DNA of 64,000 nt from Comamonas antarctica (GTDB lineage: Bacteria; Pseudomonadota; Gammaproteobacteria; Burkholderiales; Burkholderiaceae_C): assembly GCF_013363755.1 (NCBI RefSeq), contig NZ_CP054840.1, positions 3,341,501 to 3,405,500 on the forward strand, read 5' to 3'. Below, piece by piece: positions 42,754-50,484 of the stretch. Position numbers and translations under genes: made by a program. The stretch's first letter is position 1. Each line of letters starts with the position of its first letter. A model generated the notes under the pieces. It did no database searches. It saw only the letters and a list, made by a program, of their open reading frames with translations, and had not been told where the DNA came from.

Positions 42754-42846
42754 GGGGCGACAGTACAGCGGAAATCAGGCGGGCGCGCTTGCCGGGGGCA
42801 TGGCACCATGCATAATGGACGCAATTCAAAAAATTGGGGTTCGATT

Positions 42847-43515
42847 ATGCTTGACCGGGACGGATTTCGCCCGAACGTCGGCATCATCCTGCTCAACCAC
42901 AAGAACCAGGTGTTCTGGGGAAAACGCATTCGCACCCACAGCTGGCAGTTCCCGCAAGGCGGCATAGACCGCGGGGAATCTCCTGAGCAGGCGATGTTTC
43001 GGGAATTGCATGAAGAAGTGGGTCTGAGGCCCGACCACGTCCGCGTGGTCGCCCGAACCCGGGACTGGTTGCGCTACGAGGTGCCAGACCGGTATATCCG
43101 ACGCGATGCGCGTGGGCATTACCGCGGACAAAAGCAGATCTGGTATTTGCTGCAATTGCTGGGCCATGACTGGGACTTGAACCTCAGGGCCACAGACCAT
43201 CCGGAATTCGACGCCTGGCGCTGGAACGATTACTGGGTTCCGCTCGAGGTGGTTGTCGAATTCAAGCGCGGCGTCTATGAAATGGCGCTGACCGAGCTGG
43301 CGCGCTTTGTGCCGCGCCAGGAGCAGCGCAACCGCTACCTGCGCAGCGGCATGCGCAACCGCGAGCAAGACGGCACCACGGCGCCGGCCACCGCCCTGCC
43401 GTCACGCACCGCATTGGGCTTGCTGCATCCAGGCCTTGAACTGCCGCCCGGTGCCAGCTTCGACCCCGACCCGCAGACCGATCTGAGCGCGGCGAGCCAG
43501 CGCAAACCATCCTGA
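42847..43515 (+). CDS. rppH: RNA pyrophosphohydrolase
   Basis: Nudix enzyme that converts 5'-triphosphate RNA ends to monophosphate and so starts mRNA decay. 222 residues; the core (1-160) matches E. coli RppH and the remaining 60 Pro/Ala-rich residues are a tail common in betaproteobacteria. [36 protein letters not shown] and the Nudix box RELHEEVGL are diagnostic. ATG 42847 lies between ATG-free flanks and matches the family start. Confidence 0.95.
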   Translation: MLDRDGFRPNVGIILLNHKNQVFWGKRIRTHSWQFPQGGIDRGESPEQAMFRELHEEVGLRPDHVRVVARTRDWLRYEVPDRYIRRDARGHYRGQKQIWYLLQLLGHDWDLNLRATDHPEFDAWRWNDYWVPLEVVVEFKRGVYEMALTELARFVPRQEQRNRYLRSGMRNREQDGTTAPATALPSRTALGLLHPGLELPPGASFDPDPQTDLSAASQRKPS

Positions 43516-43548
43516 GCCTGGCGCCAGGCCCTGCCCTGGCGCATGGCC

Positions 43549-44691
43549 TCAATGTCCGGCAACGATCATATTGTCGCGGTGGATCATCTCGGATTCGGCG
43601 CTGTAGCCCAGCAGGTGCTCGAACTCCGACGAGCTCTTGCGGCACAGCAGCCGTGCTTCGGCGCTGGCGTAGTTGGCCAGGCCGCGCGCGATTTCGCGGC
43701 CCTGCGGATTGCGCACGGCAATCACGTCGCCGCGCGAGAAATTGCCTTCCACGCCCGTCATGCCGATGGGCAGCAGGCTCTTGCCTTCCTCGAGCAGCTT
43801 GTCGGCCGCGCCCTGGTCGACACTGACCGCGCCCTTGAGCTGCAGATGGTCGGCAATCCACTGCTTGCGCGCCTGCTTCTTGCCGGTCTGTGCCACCAGC
43901 AGGCTGCCGATGGCTTCGCCCGCGACCAGCCTCCCCAGCACGTTCGGCTCGCGGCCCCAGGCAATTACCGTCGAGGCGCCCGAGCCCGCGGCGCGCTTGG
44001 CGGCAAGGATCTTGGTGATCATGCCGCCGCTGCCGATATTCGAGCCCGCGCCGCCGGCCATGGCCTCGAGCGCCGGATCGCCGGCCTGGGCTTCGTCGAC
44101 GAAGCGTGCATCGGGGTTCTTGCGCGGATCGGCCGTGTACAGGCCCTTCTGGTCGGTCAGGATCACCAGCGCATCGGCATCGACCAGATTCGCCACCAGC
44201 GCGCCCAGCGTGTCGTTGTCGCCGAACTTGATTTCATCGTTGACGACGGTGTCGTTCTCGTTGATGACCGGCACCACGCCCAGCCCCAGCAGCGTCAGCA
44301 GCGTGGTGCGCGCATTCAGATAGCGCTCGCGGTCGGCAAGGTCGGCATGGGTCAGCAGCACCTGGGCGCTGCCCACGTTCTGCTCGCGCAGCTTGGTCTC
44401 GTACATCTGCGCCAGGCCCATCTGGCCCACGGCCGCGGCCGCCTGCAGTTCATGCACCTGCTTGGGACGTGTTTTCCAGCCCAGGCGCTTCATGCCTTCG
44501 GCAATCGCGCCGCTCGAGACCATCACGACTTCGCGGCGCACGCCATCGCCATCGCCGCGCACCAGTGCCGCCAGCTGCTGGCTCCACTGCGCGATCGCCT
44601 CTTCATCGAGCCCGCGGCCTTCGTTGGTCACGAGGCTGGAGCCGACCTTCACCACGATACGCCGCGCATCACGCAAAACACTGGAAGCCAT
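43549..44691 (-). CDS. proB: glutamate 5-kinase
   Basis: First enzyme of proline synthesis. 380 residues: amino-acid kinase domain (about 5-265) with [30 protein letters not shown] and GSGGMITKI, then a C-terminal PUA domain (about 285-370) as in long-form ProB. It follows obgE after 104 bases that hold nothing recognisable. rplU-rpmA-obgE-proB is a common order. Confidence 0.96.
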   Translation of the reverse strand: MASSVLRDARRIVVKVGSSLVTNEGRGLDEEAIAQWSQQLAALVRGDGDGVRREVVMVSSGAIAEGMKRLGWKTRPKQVHELQAAAAVGQMGLAQMYETKLREQNVGSAQVLLTHADLADRERYLNARTTLLTLLGLGVVPVINENDTVVNDEIKFGDNDTLGALVANLVDADALVILTDQKGLYTADPRKNPDARFVDEAQAGDPALEAMAGGAGSNIGSGGMITKILAAKRAAGSGASTVIAWGREPNVLGRLVAGEAIGSLLVAQTGKKQARKQWIADHLQLKGAVSVDQGAADKLLEEGKSLLPIGMTGVEGNFSRGDVIAVRNPQGREIARGLANYASAEARLLCRKSSSEFEHLLGYSAESEMIHRDNMIVAGH

Positions 44692-44795
44692 GATTCAGAT
44701 TGTTCTTGGGCGCCTGCCCCGCAGGCCGCAGGCGCTGGTCAGTCAACGGCCCGAGGGCCCCTCCCCCGGCAGGCCTTGCGGCCCGCCCGGCCCTG

Positions 44796-45920
<1,125 letters not shown>

Positions 45921-45978
45921 TTACAAAACAGTGTGCTTTCGTGCAGCAGTCGGCGTATCCGCCCTGCGCAAAAGCATA

Positions 45979-46021
45979 AGGCCCCGGCGAACGGGGCTCT
46001 GAAAGAGGGAGCATATCCCTC
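45979..46021 (-). other. two hairpins upstream of obgE
   Basis: GCCCCG/CGGGGC (45981-45997) and GAGGGA/TCCCTC (46005-46021) stand side by side between the rpmA terminator and obgE. Confidence 0.5.
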
Positions 46022-46027
46022 AAACGG

Positions 46028-46051
46028 AAAAGCCCCGACATGTCGGGGCTT
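46028..46051 (-). terminator. intrinsic terminator after rpmA
   Basis: AAGCCCCGACA (46030-46040) and TGTCGGGGCTT (46041-46051) form a perfect 22-base palindrome, with TTTT next on the minus strand. Confidence 0.75.
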
Positions 46052-46075
46052 CGCCGTGCGTCGAAGTGACAGGCC

Positions 46076-46333
46076 TTAGGCAGGCGTCACATTGACCGTG
46101 TGCTTGGACAGTGCGCCCTTGGTGGAGAAGGACACATGGCCTTCGACCAATGCAAACAGCGTGTGGTCCTTGCCCACGCCGACGTTCTCGCCGGGATGGA
46201 ACTTGGTGCCGCGCTGGCGAACGATGATGGAACCAGCCGTGATCAACTCACCGCCGAAAGCCTTCACGCCGAGCATCTTGGGCTTGGAATCGCGCCCATT
46301 TCGCGTAGAGCCGCCGCCTTTTTTCTGTGCCAT
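46076..46333 (-). CDS. rpmA: 50S ribosomal protein L27
   Basis: 85 residues. The N-terminus [20 protein letters not shown], which reaches towards the peptidyl-transferase centre, and [16 protein letters not shown] are diagnostic. It follows rplU by 13 bases. Confidence 0.97.
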   Translation of the reverse strand: MAQKKGGGSTRNGRDSKPKMLGVKAFGGELITAGSIIVRQRGTKFHPGENVGVGKDHTLFALVEGHVSFSTKGALSKHTVNVTPA

Positions 46334-46346
46334 GACTCAGCTCCTA

Positions 46347-46658
46347 TTAAGCAACGATTGCCACGATCTGCAGTTCGGTGAACTGCTGACGGTGACCCTG
46401 ACGCTTCTGATAGTGCTTACGACGGCGCATCTTGAAGATGTGCACTTTGTCGTGTTTGCCGTGAGCAACCACAGTTGCCTTCACAGTTGCGCCGGACACC
46501 AGGGGTGTGCCGACCTTGAGTTCAGCGCCGTTGCCGACTGCCAGAACCTGGTCGATCACAATTTCCTGGCCTACGTCCGCAGCAATCTGTTCTACTTTGA
46601 TGTTTTCGCCGGAAGCAACGCGATACTGCTTGCCGCCGGTTTTTATGACCGCGTACAT
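46347..46658 (-). CDS. rplU: 50S ribosomal protein L21
   Basis: 103 residues, the standard length. [18 protein letters not shown] at the N-terminus and [16 protein letters not shown] near the C-terminus identify it. ATG 46658 is preceded by AAAGAGG; the longer open frame is not used. A TACAAT hexamer on the minus strand at 46711-46716 may be its -10. Confidence 0.97.
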   Translation of the reverse strand: MYAVIKTGGKQYRVASGENIKVEQIAADVGQEIVIDQVLAVGNGAELKVGTPLVSGATVKATVVAHGKHDKVHIFKMRRRKHYQKRQGHRQQFTELQIVAIVA

Positions 46659-46807
46659 GTTGACCTCTTTAATTGAGAGTTTCCGCAGACGAATTTCCGC
46701 AGAGCCGGCGATTGTACCATGGCAGAATTTCCTGTGCATGCGGCACGCCCGGCCCGGCCACCGACGGTGGCCAACGCGCGCTGCCGTCATTTGCGGCCGA
46801 CAGTTCC

Positions 46808-46813
46808 TATAAT
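46808..46813 (+). promoter_or_regulatory. possible -10 element of ispB
   Basis: TATAAT 27 bases upstream of the proposed TTG start of ispB, in the divergent gap to rplU. The -35 is not clear. Confidence 0.4.
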
Positions 46814-46839
46814 CAGCGGCTCACAGGGCGGCCACAATC

Positions 46840-47820
46840 TTGACCACAGCTATCACCCCCAACAATCCCCTTTCCCTGATCGCCCACGACATGCGCGAGG
46901 TGGACAGCGTCATCGCCGACCGCCTGCATACCAGTGTTCCGCTGATCTCCCAGATTTCCCAGTACATCATTGCCGCCGGCGGCAAGCGGCTGCGCCCGGC
47001 GCTGTTGTTGATGATCTGCAAGGCCCTGGGCTACGAGGGAAGCCAGCGCTTCAACCTTGCGGCCGTGGTCGAGCTGATCCATACCGCCACGCTGCTGCAC
47101 GACGACGTGGTCGATGAATCGACCATGCGCCGCGGCCGCGCCACCGCCAACGAGGCCTTCGGCAACCCGGCCAGCGTGCTGGTCGGCGACTTCCTGCATA
47201 CCCGCTCGTTCCAGATGATGGTCGCAGCCGGCAGCACGCGCGTGCTGCAGATCCTGTCAGATGCCACCAACATCATTGCCGAAGGCGAAGTGCAGCAACT
47301 GATGAACATGCATGACGCCTCGCTCGACGAGGACGGCTACCTGCATGTGATCCGCTCGAAGACCGCCAAGCTGTTCGAGGCCAGCGCCCAGCTGGGCGCG
47401 GTGCTTGCCGGCAGCAGCCCCGAGGTCGAACAGGCCTGCGCCACCTATGGCCAGGCGCTGGGCACGGCGTTCCAGATCATCGATGACGTGCTGGACTATA
47501 CCGGCGACACCACCGAGATGGGCAAGAACCTGGGCGACGACCTGCGCGAAGGCAAGTGCACGCTGCCGCTGATCGCCGCGATGCAGCGCGCAACGCCCGA
47601 GAAAGCCGCTGTGGTGCGCGAGGCCATCGAGCAGGGCTCGACCGAGCAGCTGGCCGCGGTGATTGCCATCGTGCAAGCCACCGGCGCCCTGGATGTGGCG
47701 CGTGCCGCGGCGCACGCCGAGGCCGAGCGCGCGATCGATGCATTAAAAATGCTGCCAGACAATTTGCACACCGCAAATTTGCTACAATTGGCGGCTCAGC
47801 TACTCGACAGACGCACCTGA
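46840..47820 (+). CDS. ispB: octaprenyl/polyprenyl diphosphate synthase
   Basis: Makes the polyprenyl side chain of ubiquinone from farnesyl and isopentenyl diphosphates. 326 residues if started at TTG 46840, or 309 from ATG 46891. GGKRLRPALLLM, the first aspartate-rich motif LLHDDVVDESTMRRG and the second IIDDVLDYTG are intact. AGGGCGG precedes the TTG, whereas the ATG has no ribosome site, so the TTG is preferred. The product supplies the pathway served by ubiE, ubiJ and ubiB elsewhere in the window. Confidence 0.94.
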   Translation: MTTAITPNNPLSLIAHDMREVDSVIADRLHTSVPLISQISQYIIAAGGKRLRPALLLMICKALGYEGSQRFNLAAVVELIHTATLLHDDVVDESTMRRGRATANEAFGNPASVLVGDFLHTRSFQMMVAAGSTRVLQILSDATNIIAEGEVQQLMNMHDASLDEDGYLHVIRSKTAKLFEASAQLGAVLAGSSPEVEQACATYGQALGTAFQIIDDVLDYTGDTTEMGKNLGDDLREGKCTLPLIAAMQRATPEKAAVVREAIEQGSTEQLAAVIAIVQATGALDVARAAAHAEAERAIDALKMLPDNLHTANLLQLAAQLLDRRT

Positions 47821-47842
47821 GGCGTTTGCCGGAACTGACATT

Positions 47843-47919
47843 CGGGGTGTAGCTTAGCCTGGTAGAGCGCTACGTTCGGGACGTAGAGGCCGGAGGTTCG
47901 AATCCTCTCACCCCGACCA
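47843..47919 (+). tRNA. tRNA-Pro (anticodon CGG)
   Basis: CGGGGTG (47843-47849) pairs with CACCCCG (47909-47915). The anticodon stem CTACG/CGTAG encloses TTCGGGA, giving anticodon CGG; GTTCGAATC marks the T-loop; discriminator A and encoded CCA end at 47919. It starts 22 bases after ispB and borders the accessory sulfur locus. Confidence 0.95.
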
Positions 47920-47947
47920 GGATTTTCCTTGAAATTCAAGGACTTAC

Positions 47948-47975
47948 AAAGCCCCAGCCATGGGGCTTTGTTGTT
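47948..47975 (+). terminator. intrinsic terminator after tRNA-Pro
   Basis: AAAGCCCC (47948-47955) and GGGGCTTT (47962-47969) around AGCCAT, followed by GTTGTTT. Confidence 0.7.
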
Positions 47976-48014
47976 TCTACAGCGCTGTTGGTGGGCATTT
48001 GGTGGCAAACCTTG

Positions 48015-48467
48015 TTGCTTTACCGACGTAAAGCGTCGTTCAGACAAGCCATGTCGGCAGGCGCATACCCAGGGACCAGCAACGCCGTTGCTTCAGTCTT
48101 CCCCATCTTGAATACCATCCGGCAAAAAGCTGCGCGCTAGGTAAAAGCTTCTTGAAGGTCGCCTGTACGACACGGATGTTCGTCGAATGGCGATGCGCCT
48201 CCGATCTTGTCCCACACATGGCACGCCCTCGACAGAGGGTCGGCGTGGGCACGGGTCTTCAGAATCCAGTCGACCTCCAGGCCATTGTCTTGGACGCAGG
48301 CCAACAGGCAGTCGGCGCAAGCGGTGCTGGTGCGTCCCGGCTTCAGGTCGAAGTCCACGATCGGGTCAATGACCACGGCCCACCTGGTCGCGTGGTCCCA
48401 TGCGACGTCAGAAACGGTCCACGTCCAAAGGGTCGAAGAAGCTCTGGGCCGTGGTGCGGTTCGCCAT
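48015..48467 (-). pseudogene. decayed MBL-fold persulfide dioxygenase (Blh/ETHE1-like)
   Basis: Translating the minus strand in all frames gives consecutive pieces of one metallo-beta-lactamase-fold protein. AQSFFDPLDVDRF (frame of ATG 48467) is followed in a second frame by WTVSDVAWDHATR, VVIDPIVDFD, PGRTSTACAD and VDWILKTRAHADPLSRA; then RIAI in a third frame, NIRVVQATFKKL in another, and LVPGYAPADMACLNDAL near 48045. At least three frameshifts are needed. The metal motif THAHADHLS of intact relatives reads TRAHADPLS, and PGH reads PGY. The second half is missing, cut off towards tRNA-Pro. Intact relatives sit with bigR-type repressors and YeeE/YedE genes, as here. Confidence 0.85.
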
Positions 48468-48499
48468 GAGTGCATCAGGCAGCGTGAAGATGAAATCTA

Positions 48500-48540
48500 T
48501 TGGCTAACAATATATATTTATATATAATATATCTATATAA
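48500..48540 (+). promoter_or_regulatory. promoter and AT-rich operator of the bigR-like operon
   Basis: TTGGCT (48500-48505), 17 bases, TATAAT (48523-48528). The -10 lies inside an AT-only dyad centred on TTATATATAA (48518-48527) that extends outward with one bulge. It stands out in this GC-rich chromosome. BigR and SqrR repressors bind AT-rich dyads over the -10, so autoregulation is likely. Confidence 0.65.
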
Positions 48541-48555
48541 ACCGTCTAGCATCCA

Positions 48556-48876
48556 ATGAAACAGTCACCAGTTATCGATCCACAGGCCCTGCGCGGCGCC
48601 GCGGGCACCGCAGTGGCGGCGCTCAAGGTGCTCGCCAATGAAGACCGCCTGCTCCTGCTGTGCCAGCTGTCACGGGGAGAGATGTGTGTCAGCGACCTTG
48701 AAGAAACCTTGGACATTCACCAACCGACGCTATCGCAACAGCTGGGTGTATTGCGCAACGAGGGGGTGGTCAGCACGCGCCGTGAAGGCAAGAACGTCTT
48801 CTACAGCGTGGCCAACCCTGCGATGCTCGAAATTCTCGCCCTGCTCTACAGTCTCTACTGTCCAAAGGAAGAATGA
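48556..48876 (+). CDS. ArsR/SmtB family repressor, BigR/SqrR-like
   Basis: 106-residue winged-helix repressor. The recognition helix region is HQPTLSQQLGVLRNEGVV (55-72) and the wing REGKNVFYSV. Cysteines are at 36, 44 and 102; Cys36 and Cys102 are 66 apart, the same spacing as the redox pair Cys42/Cys108 of BigR and Cys41/Cys107 of SqrR, which form a tetrasulfide or disulfide on contact with persulfides. The metal-site residues of ArsR are absent. It is the first gene of the operon with two YeeE/YedE genes, and is divergent from a dead persulfide dioxygenase gene. Confidence 0.88.
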   Translation: MKQSPVIDPQALRGAAGTAVAALKVLANEDRLLLLCQLSRGEMCVSDLEETLDIHQPTLSQQLGVLRNEGVVSTRREGKNVFYSVANPAMLEILALLYSLYCPKEE

Positions 48877-49310
48877 TGTCCATCGACTGGAGCCACTTCA
48901 CGCCGCTCGCCGCCCTGGCAGGAGGCGTGCTTATCGGAACTGCGGTGGCGATGCTCGCTCTGTTCAACGGACGCATCGCGGGTATCAGCGGAGTGCTCGG
49001 GGGGCTGCTCAGGACCCGCAAGGGCGACACGCTTTGGCGCGTCGCCTTTATCCTCGGACTGATCGGCGCACCTTGGGTCTACGCGCTGTTCGCGGCGTTG
49101 CCTCAACCAGAGATCGACGCAAATTACGGCGCGCTGATTCTGGCTGGCCTACTCGTCGGCATCGGCACACGGTATGGCTCCGGTTGCACCAGCGGGCACG
49201 GGGTCTGCGGGCTATCTCGACTTTCGCCGCGCTCGCTCGTTGCCACGGCTGCCTTTATGGGCGCCGGTTTCGCCACGGTATTCGTGACGCGCCATCTGCT
49301 GGGTCTCTGA
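48873..49310 (+). CDS. YeeE/YedE family half-transporter, first subunit
   Basis: 145 residues with about four membrane segments. The family signature with its key cysteine is RYGSGCTSGHGVCGLSRLSP (about 100-119). YeeE/YedE proteins import thiosulfate or related sulfur species; in the bigR loci they occur as two half-size proteins. The start overlaps the repressor stop (ATGA at 48873-48876); a second ATG at 48876 is also possible. The matching second half follows 10 bases after the stop. Confidence 0.88.
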   Translation: MMSIDWSHFTPLAALAGGVLIGTAVAMLALFNGRIAGISGVLGGLLRTRKGDTLWRVAFILGLIGAPWVYALFAALPQPEIDANYGALILAGLLVGIGTRYGSGCTSGHGVCGLSRLSPRSLVATAAFMGAGFATVFVTRHLLGL

Positions 49311-49320
49311 GGAGGTCGTC

Positions 49321-49740
49321 ATGACTGTCATTGCTTCGTTGCTCGCCGGCTTGGTGTTCGGCCTCGGCCTTCTCATGTCGGGCATGGCCAATCCGGCCAA
49401 GGTGCTCGGATTTCTGGACTTGGCTGGTCACTGGGACCCGTCCCTTGCGTTCGTCATGGGGGGCGCCATTGCCGTCGGCGTAGTCGCCTTCGCGTTGGCT
49501 GGCCGACGCACCGCCTCCTTGCTGGGCGCTGAAATGCGCCTGCCGTCGGCGCGCCATGTTGACCGCCGCCTAGTCGCGGGAAGCGTGCTCTTTGGCATCG
49601 GCTGGGGCATCGCGGGCTTCTGCCCGGGGCCAGGTCTCGTCTCGCTGGGAATGGGTGAGGTCAAGGCCCTTGTCTTCGTGGCCGCGATGCTGGCAGGCAT
49701 GGGTGTGTTCGAACTTTTCGAGCGCCGGGCTTCATGCTGA
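49321..49740 (+). CDS. YeeE/YedE family half-transporter, second subunit
   Basis: 139 residues with about four membrane segments. MSGMANPAKVLGFLDLAG and GIGWGIAGFCPGPGLVSLG, with the conserved cysteine, mark it as the C-terminal half of the YeeE/YedE fold. GAGGAGG shortly before ATG 49321 supports the start. It presumably pairs with the preceding protein to form one channel for a sulfur compound. The last nine bases overlap the convergent regulator remnant. Confidence 0.88.
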   Translation: MTVIASLLAGLVFGLGLLMSGMANPAKVLGFLDLAGHWDPSLAFVMGGAIAVGVVAFALAGRRTASLLGAEMRLPSARHVDRRLVAGSVLFGIGWGIAGFCPGPGLVSLGMGEVKALVFVAAMLAGMGVFELFERRASC

Positions 49741-50481
49741 AGATAGCAGCGTCTGCACCCGGCGAACATCCGCCGGCTTGGCGGGGTTGAATACCACCAC
49801 GCCCAGCTCCGGACGACCTTCTACCGAGAAGTTCGAGAACTCCAGGTTGATGATGCCTGCGACAGGATGACGCAGGCGCTTCACCCCTTCGCTCATACCC
49901 ACCACATCGGTATCGGCCCACAACGCCTTGAACTCGGCGCTCACAGTGGACAGTTCATCGATGAGCCGCGATGCCTCCAGGCTGCTTCCAGCGCGGGTCA
50001 CGTCGGCGCGAAACGCACCGACGACCACGCGGGCCACCTTGCTCCAATCCTTCTGCGCCTGTCGGGCCTTTGGGCTGCAGAAGAGGAGTCGCAGGATGTT
50101 TCGCTCTGGTGGGGAGAGCTTGCCGTAGTCGGTGAGCAGCACGGTCGCGACGCGGTTCCACGCAACCACGTCCCAGGTGACGGTCTTGACGATGGCGGCG
50201 CTGGCGGGAAAGGCATCCAGCACCCGTTGCAGGCGCGGCGTGATGCCTTCGACCGGACGGTAGCGCCACTCGGGCGGCCTGCCCAGCGCCAGCATGAACA
50301 GATGCTGGCGCTCCAGTTCGGTGAGCAACAGACTTTCTGCGAGCCGGTTGAGCACGCTGGCCGAAGGCGCTCCGCCGCGCCCCTGTTCGAGCATCCCTAT
50401 GGCAAAGGCGTTTTCCCGGTGTTTTGGGATGCCATCCGACACATAGTTCACATCTTGTGAGGCAATGTCCTCCGAAAGCAA
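49732..50481 (-). pseudogene. MmyB-type regulator lacking its HTH domain
   Basis: The C-terminal ligand-binding domain of the MmyB/XRE family is complete: VTWDVVAWNRVATVLLTDY, ERNILRLLF, FRADVTRAG and RHPVAGIINLEF are recognisable. Before it, only the end of the usual HTH remains (MLEQGRGG, ASVLNRLAESL, LERQHLFMLAL); the first helices, including the recognition helix, are missing. The frame runs upstream to a TTG at 50481, just four bases from the stop of the cysteine desulfurase gene, with sequence that does not resemble an HTH. It was probably truncated at the right edge of the inserted segment. A short product from ATG 50394 could still be made but could not bind DNA in the usual way. Confidence 0.75.
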
Positions 50482-50484
50482 AGG

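Noticed and set aside
48152..48469. Plus-strand 105-codon frame between tRNA-Pro and the ArsR-type gene
   Set aside because: The minus strand here shows a broken MBL-fold gene in several frames; the plus frame has no recognisable content.
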